Positions 8,854 to 18,004 of a stretch of DNA of 64,000 nt are shown piece after piece. Positions within the stretch are counted from its first letter, which is position 1, and each line of letters opens with the position of its first letter. Position numbers and translations under genes: made by a program. Where the stretch lies: the NCBI GenBank assembly GCA_905182405.1, contig CAJJBQ010000001.1, positions 62,001 to 126,000 on the forward strand, in the 5' to 3' direction. The DNA comes from Akkermansiaceae bacterium. Its GTDB lineage: Bacteria > Verrucomicrobiota > Verrucomicrobiia > Verrucomicrobiales > Akkermansiaceae. The notes below the pieces were generated by a model. The model did not search any database, had not been told where the DNA came from, and was given only the letters and a program-made list of their open reading frames with translations.

Positions 8854-10896
8854 ATGATTCGCCCCCGAGTCTCCTCCCTCATATTCCTCACCCTGGCCGG
8901 AGGACTTCAGGCTGCGCCTAAAGAAGGCATCCTTAAGGTATTTCAGACCAGCTGCATCGAGTGCCACGGGAAAAACGACAAAGTAAAAGGGAAGGTCAAT
9001 CTACTGGAAATTCACAGTCTCAATGAGCTCAAAAAGAATCCAGATCTCCTAGGTAAAATCGTCGAAGCCATCGACTTCGAAGAGATGCCCCCCGAAGACG
9101 AGCCCCAGCTTGTGCCCGACACGAGAAAGAACTTCCTCACAAACCTGGAAACTCTCCTCGAAGAGTCACTTACGGAAACAAAGATCTACCCGCAGACCCC
9201 CATCCGCAGGATGACGCGCTTTCAATATAACAACGCCGTCACCGATCTCTTTGACCTGAAGTGCACCGTCTTCACCCTCCCCGAGCGCATGATGCGCAAC
9301 CATAAGAACTACTTCAAACCAGAGACCGAAAAAATGGCCCCAGTGGTGACGGTCGGAAGCCGTCCTTTGGGGAAATCGCAAATGATCGAGCCGCGCTTGG
9401 CCGGCGTCACCGCCTTCCCGCAGGATCTCCGGGCTGAACACGGATACGACAATCAAGGCGACCATTTGTCCCTCTCGCCCCTCCTCATGGAGTCGTTTTT
9501 AAAACTGGGACAATCCGTCATTCAAAGTCTCGATTTCGGACCCAAGCGGGTCGGCATCTGGAAAACCTTCTTCGCTCCACCTAGCAACAAGGAAGATCTC
9601 CCCAAGGTCGTGCGCGAGCGACTTAAGCCCCTCCTCCGGAAAGCCTTTCGCCGCCCTGTCGAGGCCTCGGTGCTCGATCGCTACTCAAGCTACGTGCTTG
9701 GCCAACTGGAGAAAGGGACCGACTTCACGAGCGCCATGAAAGCCGTCTCGGCTGCCGTCATCTCCTCTCCCAGGTTTCTCTATCTCTACGATGGCGCGAG
9801 CGAGAAAGATAAAATGGGCCGCGTCGATGGCTTCGACCTCGCCTCCAGACTCTCCTTTTTCCTCTGGGGAAGCCTCCCTGATGACCAGCTTCTGGAGCTC
9901 GCCGAATCTGGAGAACTTTTAAAAGAGGAAGTCCTCACCGCCCAACTTGATCGCATGCTGAAGGATCGAAAGATCAAGCGCTTTTGCGATAGCTTCCCTT
10001 CGCAGTGGCTGCAGCTAGAACGCATCATTTCTTCGGTGCCCGATCCTAAAAAGTTCCCCCAATTCTATTTCTTAAAATACCGCGACAGCATGCACATGAT
10101 GATGGAGCCGCTCTTGCTTTTCGAAACGGTGCTCATCGAAAACCTGCCCATCACGCAGCTTCTTGATTCGGACTTTACTTACCGTTCAGGTCATCTGGAG
10201 GACACCTATGGAAAGCTCGGCACAATTGGAAAAAAGAAAAAAGGTCAGGTCGGCGTCTTGACCTTTCATCGCGTCCCCGTGAAGGACCGACGCAATGGCG
10301 GAATTATCACCAATGCCGCCGTCATGACGATGACCTCCGGTCCCGAGCGCACCCAACCCATCACTCGCGGCGCGTGGCTCGCCGGCGTCATTTTTAACAA
10401 TCCCCCGGAACCGCCTCCCGCCAATGTCCCCGCCCTCGGCGAAAAACCAAGTAAAGGAGAAGAACATCTCACGCTCCGCGAGCGCCTGTCGATGCATCGC
10501 GAACGGGCCGACTGCCGGGGATGCCACGAGCAAATTGACCCCCTCGGCTTTGCCCTGGAGAACTACAACGCCGTTGGAAAATGGCGCGAGAAGTACGAAA
10601 ACGGCCGCGACATAGACATGCAGGGCACCCTCTTTCGAAAACACGCCTTCGAAAATATCACCAATTTTAAAGACGCAATTCTCGTCGAGAAAGATCGCTT
10701 CGCCCGCGGACTCGCCGGGCATCTTTTATCCTTCAGCCTAGGCCGGGAACTCGGAGTAGCCGATTCCGTCATCCTCGATAAAATCGCCGAGGCCAGTGCT
10801 AAAGATGGATATCGCTTCAAATATCTGATACGGGAAGTAGTGAAAAGTGAGCCTTTTCTCACGAAATCAAACTCGAAAAAAATCGCTAAAAAATGA
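8854..10896 (+). CDS. DUF1592 family surface cytochrome (DUF1587/1592/1588/1585)
   Basis: A 680-residue exported protein with a signal peptide (to about residue 20). A haem-c motif CIECH lies at 34-38 and a second CxxCH (CRGCH) at 554-558. Domain order follows the planctomycete/verrucomicrobial type: cytochrome-like N-terminus, DUF1587 (RRMTRFQYNNAVTDLF), DUF1595 (RKAFRRPVEASVLDRY), DUF1592 (DLASRLSFFLWGSLPDDQLL), DUF1588 (TSGPERTQPITRGAWL ... FALENYNAVGKWR) and DUF1585 at the end. Its stop overlaps the ATG of the DUF1552 gene (ATGA), so the two are translationally coupled and probably act together at the cell surface. The substrate is unknown. Confidence 0.9.
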   Translation: MIRPRVSSLIFLTLAGGLQAAPKEGILKVFQTSCIECHGKNDKVKGKVNLLEIHSLNELKKNPDLLGKIVEAIDFEEMPPEDEPQLVPDTRKNFLTNLETLLEESLTETKIYPQTPIRRMTRFQYNNAVTDLFDLKCTVFTLPERMMRNHKNYFKPETEKMAPVVTVGSRPLGKSQMIEPRLAGVTAFPQDLRAEHGYDNQGDHLSLSPLLMESFLKLGQSVIQSLDFGPKRVGIWKTFFAPPSNKEDLPKVVRERLKPLLRKAFRRPVEASVLDRYSSYVLGQLEKGTDFTSAMKAVSAAVISSPRFLYLYDGASEKDKMGRVDGFDLASRLSFFLWGSLPDDQLLELAESGELLKEEVLTAQLDRMLKDRKIKRFCDSFPSQWLQLERIISSVPDPKKFPQFYFLKYRDSMHMMMEPLLLFETVLIENLPITQLLDSDFTYRSGHLEDTYGKLGTIGKKKKGQVGVLTFHRVPVKDRRNGGIITNAAVMTMTSGPERTQPITRGAWLAGVIFNNPPEPPPANVPALGEKPSKGEEHLTLRERLSMHRERADCRGCHEQIDPLGFALENYNAVGKWREKYENGRDIDMQGTLFRKHAFENITNFKDAILVEKDRFARGLAGHLLSFSLGRELGVADSVILDKIAEASAKDGYRFKYLIREVVKSEPFLTKSNSKKIAKK

Positions 10897-12242
10897 GCCG
10901 CACATCACGACGAGACTTCCTTCGCGGCATCGGCGGCGCAGCCTTGGCCCTCCCGTGGCTGGAAAGTATCGGCGCTCCCGTGAAGACGACTCAAGTGGCC
11001 AAGCGGATGGCGCACTTCTATGTCCCCATCGGAGTGGTGCGACGAGGGTTCTTCCCGGGAGAAGCGGAAGACATCATCCCAAAAGGGAATCTCGGAACTG
11101 TCATGAAATCCTTGGGAAAACAGGACCCCAACTATTCCGTCACCAAGCTGGACCGGCTCACGCCCACGATGCAGCCCTTGGCAGCCTTCAAGGATCAAAT
11201 CAATCTCATCACCGGAATGGACCGGACCTTCCAGCAAGGAACCGACGTCCACGCCCAGTGCGCCTCCTGCTACCTCAGCAGCGCCCCGCCCTACACTATC
11301 AAGGGCACCGCATGGCCTCTCGACCGAACCCTCGATCATCTCGTCGCCGATGTCGTAGGCCAGAAAACCCCTTTCCCCACCTTGGAGTTCAGTTGCAACA
11401 GTCATCAGGACAACAAGGAATCGATCTACTTCGATAACATCTCCTGGTATGGCACCGGACACGTCGCCCCCTCGCTTCGAGATCCTCGTAAAATGTATCA
11501 TCGTTTGTTTTCGACCCGGGAAATCGAGAAATACCGCGATGTCACCGACTTGGTTCTCGAGGACGCCCGCTCCCTAAAACGCGACCTGGGCTACGAAGAC
11601 GGGCAAAAATTTGCCGAGTATTTCGACTCCATCCGCGCCATTGAAACACAGATGGACCGTCTCGAGAAAATGAAAGGAGAGCTCGCAAAAGTGACCTTCG
11701 ATGAACCCCCGGAAGCCTACCTTCCACGCGGAGAATACATCCGCCTGATGGGTGACCTCATGCTCGTCGCTCTTCAAACCGGCCTCACCAATGTCACCAC
11801 CTTCATGGTCGGCCCGGAGCGCTGGGACACTCCCTACAAATTTGAAGGCCTCTTCGATAAACCAAAGAGCCACCATCAGATGTCGCACAATCAGACCAAA
11901 ATGATCGATGATCTCCTGAAGGTGGACCGCTTCCACATGGAGCAATATGTCTACCTCCTCGAAAAAATGGCCGTGATGAAGGAAGCAGATGGCACCTCAC
12001 TCTTGGACAACACCCTCTTCACCTACGGCTCGGGCCTCGGTGACGGTTCGACCCACCAATACAACGACCTCCCCATCATCGTCGCCGGTGGGGGAGCTTC
12101 CACGAAGTCGGGCCAGCACATCAACATGCCCGAAGGGACCCCGCTCGCCAACCTCTGGCTCACCCAAGCCCGCATGATGGGCGTGGACACGAAGCGCTTC
12201 GCCGATAGCACCGCAGAAATCGGCGCCATGAAGACAGGCTAA
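10893..12242 (+). CDS. DUF1552 family Tat-exported protein
   Basis: A 449-residue protein with a twin-arginine signal (SRRDFLRGIGGAALALPWLE). The body matches DUF1552: 'AKRMAHFYVPIGV', 'LITGMDRTFQQGTDVHAQC', 'FSCNSHQDNKESIYFDNISW', and the C-terminal 'LLDNTLFTYGSGLGDGSTHQYNDLPII'. DUF1552 proteins are related in fold to DUF1501/sulfatase-like proteins and are nearly always paired with DUF1592 proteins. Here the start overlaps the DUF1592 stop by four bases. Function is unknown; export through Tat suggests a folded or cofactor-bearing partner of the cytochrome. Confidence 0.9.
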   Translation: MSRTSRRDFLRGIGGAALALPWLESIGAPVKTTQVAKRMAHFYVPIGVVRRGFFPGEAEDIIPKGNLGTVMKSLGKQDPNYSVTKLDRLTPTMQPLAAFKDQINLITGMDRTFQQGTDVHAQCASCYLSSAPPYTIKGTAWPLDRTLDHLVADVVGQKTPFPTLEFSCNSHQDNKESIYFDNISWYGTGHVAPSLRDPRKMYHRLFSTREIEKYRDVTDLVLEDARSLKRDLGYEDGQKFAEYFDSIRAIETQMDRLEKMKGELAKVTFDEPPEAYLPRGEYIRLMGDLMLVALQTGLTNVTTFMVGPERWDTPYKFEGLFDKPKSHHQMSHNQTKMIDDLLKVDRFHMEQYVYLLEKMAVMKEADGTSLLDNTLFTYGSGLGDGSTHQYNDLPIIVAGGGASTKSGQHINMPEGTPLANLWLTQARMMGVDTKRFADSTAEIGAMKTG

Positions 12243-13718
12243 TTAAGGCGCCGCCAAGCCCTTCTTCACCATCTCTTCTTTCGAAAGACGAGGCCGTACC
12301 CGCGCCGGAGTCGGTAGCCCGGTGCTGCGATCAAACTCATCGGCCGTTCGAAGCTCAGGAACATAATCGCCCGTCTCCTTAATCCACGCATTCAACGATC
12401 CACGCAATTTATTCAAGATTTCCTGATGCGTAAGATCATTAATGAGGTTCTTCGTTTCATGGATATCCTTCGACGCATGATAAAGCTCCTCCTTCGGACG
12501 CGGATTCACAAAATAAACCGACTGCACCGCAGGAAGATTTCCTTCCGCATGAAGCTTGATCATCGCTTGAAAGGTCGGCGAACGCACCCCATCCGCCGAT
12601 GGCGTCAGTGCCAAATCAGGATAGGAATTACGAATATACTTAAACTCTTTGTTCCGCACCGCGCGTGAGTGCGCTTCGTAGTCGTGCCAATTCTGTTCGG
12701 CGATCACGACGTCTCGAATTTTCGCCTTCGGGTTCTTCAAGATCGGAAGAAAGCTCTTTCCCTGAAATGACCTACCCACTTCAAGATGAGCCATCTTCAA
12801 AAAGGTAGGCGCTAGATCGAGCGAACTCACCAAGCTCTTCGTCTGAACCCCGGCTTTCACCTTCGCCGGCCAGCGCACAATGAAGGGCGTCTTAATTCCC
12901 GAGTCATAAATCGACGTCTTATCCCGCGGAAAAGGCCGCCCATTATCAGACATAAAAACGACCATCGTCTCCTCCTCAACCTTCTGCGCCGCCAACTCCT
13001 TCATCACAAGCCCAACATACTTGTCGAGCCGTCGGATCTCATCGTAGTAAAGCGCGTAGTCCTTACGAACTTCCGGCGTATCCAAATGATAAGGCGCTAA
13101 GCGCACCTTCGCCAGGTCCGTCCCATTCGGAATGATGTTCTCGTGATAAGGTCGATGCGGATCAAGCGCAGCCAGCCACAGAAAAAAGGGCTTCTCTTTC
13201 GGCCGATCTTTCAAAAGAGGAACCCACTCTGTGCAACCAGACTGCGCTTCACCTTCCATCGTCTCGATGAATTTACCCTTCTGACCTTCAGCTCCCGTCG
13301 GTAGTTGGAAACCAGATGTGTCCGTCTCACGAATGACATCAAAGCGATCTCGCGCCGCATCTCCAAGGTGCCACTTCCCCGCAGCAGCCGTCCAGTATCC
13401 AGCCGCCTTGAGCTTCTCCACAAACGTGATCTGATTCGCCGGAAGGGGCCAATGAAGCTCCTCCGCATGCGTGTTGTGCGGGTAGCGCCCCGTGATGATC
13501 GAGCAACGCGAAGGCGAGCATGAAGAAGCGGTTAAAAACGCATTATGAAAAAGCATCCCCTCACCCGCCAGTCGATCGATATTCGGCGTCAAAACATTCG
13601 GATTCCCATAAACCCCCGAGTCATCCCATGCCATATCATCCGCAATAATGAGCACGATATTGGGCGCGGCCTGCACGGCTCCAACGATAAAAGCGAAAAG
13701 GAAATAAAGGCGGTTCAT
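12243..13718 (-). CDS. sulfatase (formylglycine-dependent)
   Basis: An exported type I sulfatase of about 491 residues. I start it at ATG 13718, where MNRLYFLFAFIVGAVQA forms a signal peptide; ATGs at 13781 and 13730 only add a non-hydrophobic leader. Metal-binding DD is at 27-28, and the sulfatase signature CSPSR is at 67-71, Cys67 being the residue converted to formylglycine. GKWHLGD and MSDNGRPFPRD supply further active-site residues. The C-terminus has the 'LYHASKDIHETKNL' motif. It converges on the DUF1552 gene with adjacent stops. The substrate is probably a sulfated polysaccharide, by family analogy. Confidence 0.92.
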   Translation of the reverse strand: MNRLYFLFAFIVGAVQAAPNIVLIIADDMAWDDSGVYGNPNVLTPNIDRLAGEGMLFHNAFLTASSCSPSRCSIITGRYPHNTHAEELHWPLPANQITFVEKLKAAGYWTAAAGKWHLGDAARDRFDVIRETDTSGFQLPTGAEGQKGKFIETMEGEAQSGCTEWVPLLKDRPKEKPFFLWLAALDPHRPYHENIIPNGTDLAKVRLAPYHLDTPEVRKDYALYYDEIRRLDKYVGLVMKELAAQKVEEETMVVFMSDNGRPFPRDKTSIYDSGIKTPFIVRWPAKVKAGVQTKSLVSSLDLAPTFLKMAHLEVGRSFQGKSFLPILKNPKAKIRDVVIAEQNWHDYEAHSRAVRNKEFKYIRNSYPDLALTPSADGVRSPTFQAMIKLHAEGNLPAVQSVYFVNPRPKEELYHASKDIHETKNLINDLTHQEILNKLRGSLNAWIKETGDYVPELRTADEFDRSTGLPTPARVRPRLSKEEMVKKGLAAP

Positions 13719-13808
13719 AGAAGTAAGCATAGGAAAGGAATTGGCAGACTCAATCACAGTTGTCCGCTTCGTGCTGGTCATGTCCCTTCGATTATAAAAT
13801 GTGAAGCG

Positions 13809-14523
13809 ATGGCCCGATTTTCCCTTATCCTCTTCACGCTCCTCTACGTTCAGAGCTCATCTTCATTATTCGCTGTTCAGAGTTCGAAAAAAACGTCGTT
13901 TTCATTGCCGTCGATGACCTCGCCAGCTCGCTCGGATGCTACGGTCATCTCCTCGCCAAGACGCCCACTTCCGCGTCACCCTCCCCGATGCCGTCACCCT
14001 CTCACAGCAATTCATCAAAGCCGACTACTTCACCGCTCGCGTCGGAAAAATCTACCACTACAACGTCCCAGCCAGCATCGGCACCGATGGCTTCGACGAC
14101 GCCCCTTCGTGGCAAAAAACGGTTAACCCGAAAGGCCGCGACAAAACCGACGAGCACCTCGTCTTCAACGCCGAACCCGCCCGAAAAATCAGCGGCACCA
14201 TTAGCTGGCTCGAAGCCGAGGGCACCGATGAAGAACAAACCGCCGGCATGGTCGCCACCGAAGTCATCAAGATGATGCGCGAGAAAAAAGACGAGCCCTT
14301 CTTCATCGCCGCCGGCTTCTTCCGCCCACACTCACCCTTCATCGCGCCTAAAAAATACTTCGACCTCTACCCGCTCGAAGATCTCCGCCTCCCCTACACG
14401 CCCAATGGCGACCGCGACGATATCCCCACTGCCGCCTTCGCCCACAATAACCCCATCCCGAACTACAACATCGAGAACCCTCATCTCTTGTGCTCAAATT
14501 TCCCCCGAACCATTTTAACATAA
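13809..14523 (+). pseudogene. iduronate-2-sulfatase-like pseudogene lacking its active-site segment
   Basis: The start ([19 protein letters not shown]) is a signal peptide. After an A7 run at 13887-13893 the frame must shift by -1 to read [20 protein letters not shown] then LAKTP, the classic sulfatase start. At about 13973 the sequence jumps, in a third frame, to [16 protein letters not shown] and on through GKIYHY and [14 protein letters not shown] to about 14490. The segment with NLDRLA and the CxPxR active site, normally between those points, is missing. The 3' part stops after [11 protein letters not shown], well short of a full sulfatase. It is therefore a decayed gene with a deletion, a frame break and a truncated end. 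Confidence 0.85.
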
Positions 14524-14556
14524 AGTTCATCAGACTGCCCGATAGCTTCCTCCTCG

Positions 14557-15135
14557 ATGAAATGCACCGCCTTCCTCCTGCTCTTACTAACAACCGTTAC
14601 CCAAGCAGAGATCTCTAAAATCCAACTCAAAGTCCTCCCCGGTGAATTCTGGTGGGGCGGGTGCAATTTCGACGGCGCAGAAATGCCTTACACCGCTGAA
14701 ACCGAGATCTCACTCGCCCTCGATGATTCCTCACCAGAGGGCGCCCGACGTTTCGCGGAACGGCCCGACGTTTTCAACGTCGCGATCACCCGAAGCCGGG
14801 AAGCGATGACCGTTCTGCACTCCTTCATCCTATCCAAGCTTCCGTTAAACTCACTCCTGCGAAACTTCCTCCTTCAGGGAAGTGCTAGACCAAAGGAGCT
14901 AACATCTCCCGATCTAACCCTCAACGATCTCCTGCCCACCTTAAGCGCCATCGGCTGGAAACCCTTCGATCAACGCTCGCTTGCAGGAATCCCCATTGAC
15001 CTCATCTTGAAGAAGAGCCAACAAATCATCGCCATCGACCTCATCGGCACCTCCGGAGAAGAAGGCGCGGCCCGATACTCAGGGAAAAACCACCTTCCTT
15101 TAATTATAAATGACTACTTCAAAAGAACACTTTAA
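14557..15135 (+). pseudogene. chimeric ORF: hydrolase N-terminus fused to superfamily I helicase C-terminus
   Basis: The 192-codon ORF has two unrelated halves. Residues 1-55 are a signal peptide followed by a stretch (LPGEFWWGGCNFDGAEMPYT) resembling the N-terminal part of GH31-type glycoside hydrolases. From about residue 68 the text reads RPDVFNVAITRSREAMTVLH, which is helicase motif VI of superfamily I DNA helicases. It is followed by a C-terminal restriction-endonuclease-like segment (GWKPFDQRSLAGIPIDLILK, IAIDLIGTSGEEG). No helicase motifs I-V are present. This looks like two truncated genes joined by a deletion at about 14730-14755. Whether the fusion is expressed is unknown. Confidence 0.6.
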
Positions 15136-15190
15136 GAAATTCGAACCTTTTCTGGCTGACTAAATTTCGTATGTTAGCGAGTGATCACTT

Positions 15191-15871
15191 ATGAACCTCA
15201 AACTGAAGATCCACCTACGCATTTTTGCTGCCTTGGTCATCGTAACTGCCATTATCTACTACGTCAGCTCCGCACCACCCACCGAGGAAAAGGAATATCT
15301 CGACGATGACTTTAAGGCGTTGGAAGAATTGGGAGACGACAGCTCTCACTTCTTGGGAACGATTAAATCCACCGCGATTCCTTTCGTCATCACGCTTCTT
15401 TACGGATCTTATCTCGCTTACACCTTTGCCTTTCCCTACTTCGCGAAAAGAATGTCCGACGGCGTTTACGAGCCTCACAATCTTGAAGCCGATGACCTCC
15501 TCTTTCAGGCACAAAAAGAAGTCGCTGAGGGCGATTATACCCAAGCCATCGCCAACTATCGTGAACTCCTAAAGCGCGACCATTCCGATAGCAACGCAGT
15601 AATACAAATCGCAAAAATTCAGCGCAAGCATCTCGAAAAATCCCGTCAAGCCGCCGATGGCCTTCAACAAGCTCTCGATAGTCGTGAATGGACCAAAGAC
15701 GAAACGACAAAAATGCTTTCCCATATCGCCGAGATCTACGAAGTCGATTTTTGCGACCACATTCAAGCCATCCGCATCCTGGAGGGCATTATCAAAGATT
15801 TCCCTGATTCCCGCTACGCTGCGAATGCCACCTCGAAGATCAAGGAGTTCGATAAACTATTACAGGGATAG
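15191..15871 (+). CDS. membrane-anchored TPR protein
   Basis: A 226-residue protein with one hydrophobic segment at about 10-27 and a second at about 59-78, then a soluble domain. Residues about 95-225 form tetratricopeptide-like repeats (LLFQAQKEVAEGDYTQAIANYRELL, AVIQIAKIQRKHLEKSRQAADGL, IYEVDFCDHIQAIRILEGI, FPDSRYAANATSKIKEF). TPR proteins scaffold protein complexes; the partner here is unknown. It follows the gene graveyard and stands alone with no operon partner. Confidence 0.75.
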   Translation: MNLKLKIHLRIFAALVIVTAIIYYVSSAPPTEEKEYLDDDFKALEELGDDSSHFLGTIKSTAIPFVITLLYGSYLAYTFAFPYFAKRMSDGVYEPHNLEADDLLFQAQKEVAEGDYTQAIANYRELLKRDHSDSNAVIQIAKIQRKHLEKSRQAADGLQQALDSREWTKDETTKMLSHIAEIYEVDFCDHIQAIRILEGIIKDFPDSRYAANATSKIKEFDKLLQG

Positions 15872-16043
15872 TTTAAGCGAAAGGCGTTCGATCCCCCGGG
15901 GATGGCAGGAGAGCCTTCTTGGTGGTCAATCCACCGCACTCTGAACGCACCTTAACTTTCCAAACGATCGCTTACAGAGAGAAGCTGCCAGACTTAAGAC
16001 TTGCCTGTTTGCGCTTCCCAGCATTTGTGTAAAGATTGCCCAC

Positions 16044-16229
16044 ATGAGCGAACAAGCTGACAAAGAAATCACCCTCGAAGCCGGAACTCACTGGATGTGC
16101 ACCTGCGCAAAATCTTCCAACTCTCCCTTCTGCGACGGATCGCATAAAGGATCAGGAGCGGCCCCGGAAAAATTGGTTCTCGAAGAAGCCACCGTCATCC
16201 CGGTGAAGCGACCTCCTGCTACAGAATAG
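16044..16229 (+). CDS. CDGSH iron-sulfur domain protein
   Basis: A 61-residue protein that consists of little more than one CDGSH domain. The ligands of the 2Fe-2S cluster are visible as Cys19, Cys21, Cys30 and His34 (WMCTCAKSSNSPFCDGSHKG). Stand-alone bacterial CDGSH proteins bind a redox-active, pH-labile cluster; the physiological partner is not indicated by the neighbourhood. It stands alone. Confidence 0.92.
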   Translation: MSEQADKEITLEAGTHWMCTCAKSSNSPFCDGSHKGSGAAPEKLVLEEATVIPVKRPPATE

Positions 16230-16560
16230 TCAGGAAGTGGTGCCTTGTGAACGGTAGCAGTGGGAAATTACTTCGATCACTCCCACGATCAGAATAATCT
16301 GATCCTCAAAACACCGGGCTGGAACATATTCAGTCCAATATTTCGACTCCAATGGTGCAAAACACGATCTCAGAACAGCCCCCGTGACCAAGCGCTAAAC
16401 GAGAAGCTCCAATCCTTCTTCTCGACACCCGGCGACAGGCTTTCCATCTAGCCCTTGTCAAACTGCCTCAACAATCCCACCACCTTTCAACCTGATTCTT
16501 TGCAACGTTGACGGTCTCAGTCGAATCACCCTTTGAAAGGGTATTCCCTCTATCCGCTCA
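16230..16560. other. non-coding gap with no supported gene
   Basis: Between the CDGSH gene and the end of the convergent oxidoreductase. A GTG-started frame at 16260-16451 exists but has no homology I recognise, no ribosome site and unusual composition, so I leave it uncalled. Confidence 0.4.
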
Positions 16561-17940
16561 CTATAACTCCTCCTGAATATCCTCCAATGGGTAGGACCAG
16601 ATTTCAGATAAGGTCGGGTGATACCAATGCACCCGGAGCAGGTCCGTGACCGAAGCTTTTAAAGTCACCCCAACCGCGATCGAGTGGATCAACTCGCCCC
16701 CATCTTTCCCGACGCACTCGGCCCCCAGAACCACTCCGTTCTGATTTGCGAAGATTTTTACGTAGCCGCGCTTCGCTTCCATGAGGATGGATTTGCCATG
16801 GTCATCGAAAGGATAATCCGCTGAAAGATAGTCGATCCCGCGCTCCTTGAGCTGCTTCTCGCTTAAACCCACCGTTCCGATTTGCGGGTCGGTAAAGACG
16901 ACCCCCAGAAGAGTGTCGTAATTGACAGCCTCGCCACGGCGGTCAGTGGCCTTCCGGGCCGCCAGTTCGCCTTGGAGGATCGCGATGTGGACAATCTCAT
17001 GGGGCCCGGCGACGTCCCCGCTCGCCCAGATCTTGGGATTGCTCGTCTGCTGGAAATCATCGCAGTCAATGTGGCCACTCCTTTTGAGTTCCACCCCGGC
17101 CTTATCCAATCCGAGTCCCTTCGTGTTAGGGCGGCGGCCCAGCGCATTGAGAAGATGAGGCGCGGTCACCTCGATCACTTCGCCATCGTGCTCAAAGGTC
17201 ACCTTGAAACCCTCATCGCCATAGCTGACCTCCTTGAGACTCGTCTTAGTATAAAGCTGGATGCCTTCGGCCCGAAATTGCTCTTCGATCACTTCCGAGG
17301 CTTCCTTTGAAAAGTCGGTGAGGATGTGCTCGCTGCGCTGAATTTGGATCACTTCCGTCCCCACACGCTTGAGAAATTGCGTGAGCTCACAGGCCACGAT
17401 TCCACCGCCGAGCACGATCACTTTTTCCGGAAGGAAATCAAGGTCGAGCACCTCATCGCTCGTCCAACAAGGCACCTCGGCTAGACCAAGAATAGGCGGA
17501 GTCGATGCCACCGAACCGGTCGCCACCATGAAGTTCTGCGCCCGCAAGCGTCGGCCATCGGTCAGTTCGACGGTATTTTCATCGATGAAAGTCGCACGAT
17601 CACGGAAAAGAGTGAAGCGATCGCTCTCAAGCTGGCCTTGGCGATATTCCGAGAACTCCCCAATCGTCTCCAGCTTCCGCTGATGAAGGGCCGCGAGATC
17701 AGCCCGCGCTTCCGGAATTTTGAGACCAAATTTCTCGCCTTGCTGTGCCAGATGAAGAACTTCCGCCGAGTAAATCAGCGTTTTCGAAGGCATACAGCCT
17801 CGCAGAATGCAGAGCCCGCCCAGCTCTTCGGCCCCATCGATGATCGCCACCCGATCCAGCACTTCCCGAGCCGTCCGCGCCGCGGCATAGCCTCCACTTC
17901 CTCCGCCGATCACGATGTAGTCGAATTCTTCAATTTCCAT
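16561..17940 (-). CDS. NAD(P)/FAD pyridine-nucleotide disulfide oxidoreductase (lipoamide dehydrogenase/MerA-like)
   Basis: A 459-residue flavoprotein of the group I disulfide oxidoreductases. FAD-binding GGGSGGYAAA is at about 12-21, the redox-active cysteines are Cys44 and Cys49 in GGLCILRGCMPSK, the NAD-binding GGGIVACE motif is near the middle, and the interface His-Pro-Thr-Leu-Ser-Glu motif (HPTLSE) is near the end. The redox loop differs from the canonical GGTCLNVGCIPSK of lipoamide dehydrogenase, so the substrate may be something else. It is not linked to the pyruvate dehydrogenase E2 gene, which lies 36 kb away. Confidence 0.85.
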   Translation of the reverse strand: MEIEEFDYIVIGGGSGGYAAARTAREVLDRVAIIDGAEELGGLCILRGCMPSKTLIYSAEVLHLAQQGEKFGLKIPEARADLAALHQRKLETIGEFSEYRQGQLESDRFTLFRDRATFIDENTVELTDGRRLRAQNFMVATGSVASTPPILGLAEVPCWTSDEVLDLDFLPEKVIVLGGGIVACELTQFLKRVGTEVIQIQRSEHILTDFSKEASEVIEEQFRAEGIQLYTKTSLKEVSYGDEGFKVTFEHDGEVIEVTAPHLLNALGRRPNTKGLGLDKAGVELKRSGHIDCDDFQQTSNPKIWASGDVAGPHEIVHIAILQGELAARKATDRRGEAVNYDTLLGVVFTDPQIGTVGLSEKQLKERGIDYLSADYPFDDHGKSILMEAKRGYVKIFANQNGVVLGAECVGKDGGELIHSIAVGVTLKASVTDLLRVHWYHPTLSEIWSYPLEDIQEEL

Positions 17941-18004
17941 GAGAGCAGCATCCTACAATTTACTGCCGTAACAATCGAATTGATGCTATGTTTCCTGAGT
18001 AACG

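Noticed and set aside
16260..16451. GTG-started frame of 63 codons
   Set aside because: No homology recognised, no ribosome site, composition unlike the neighbouring genes.
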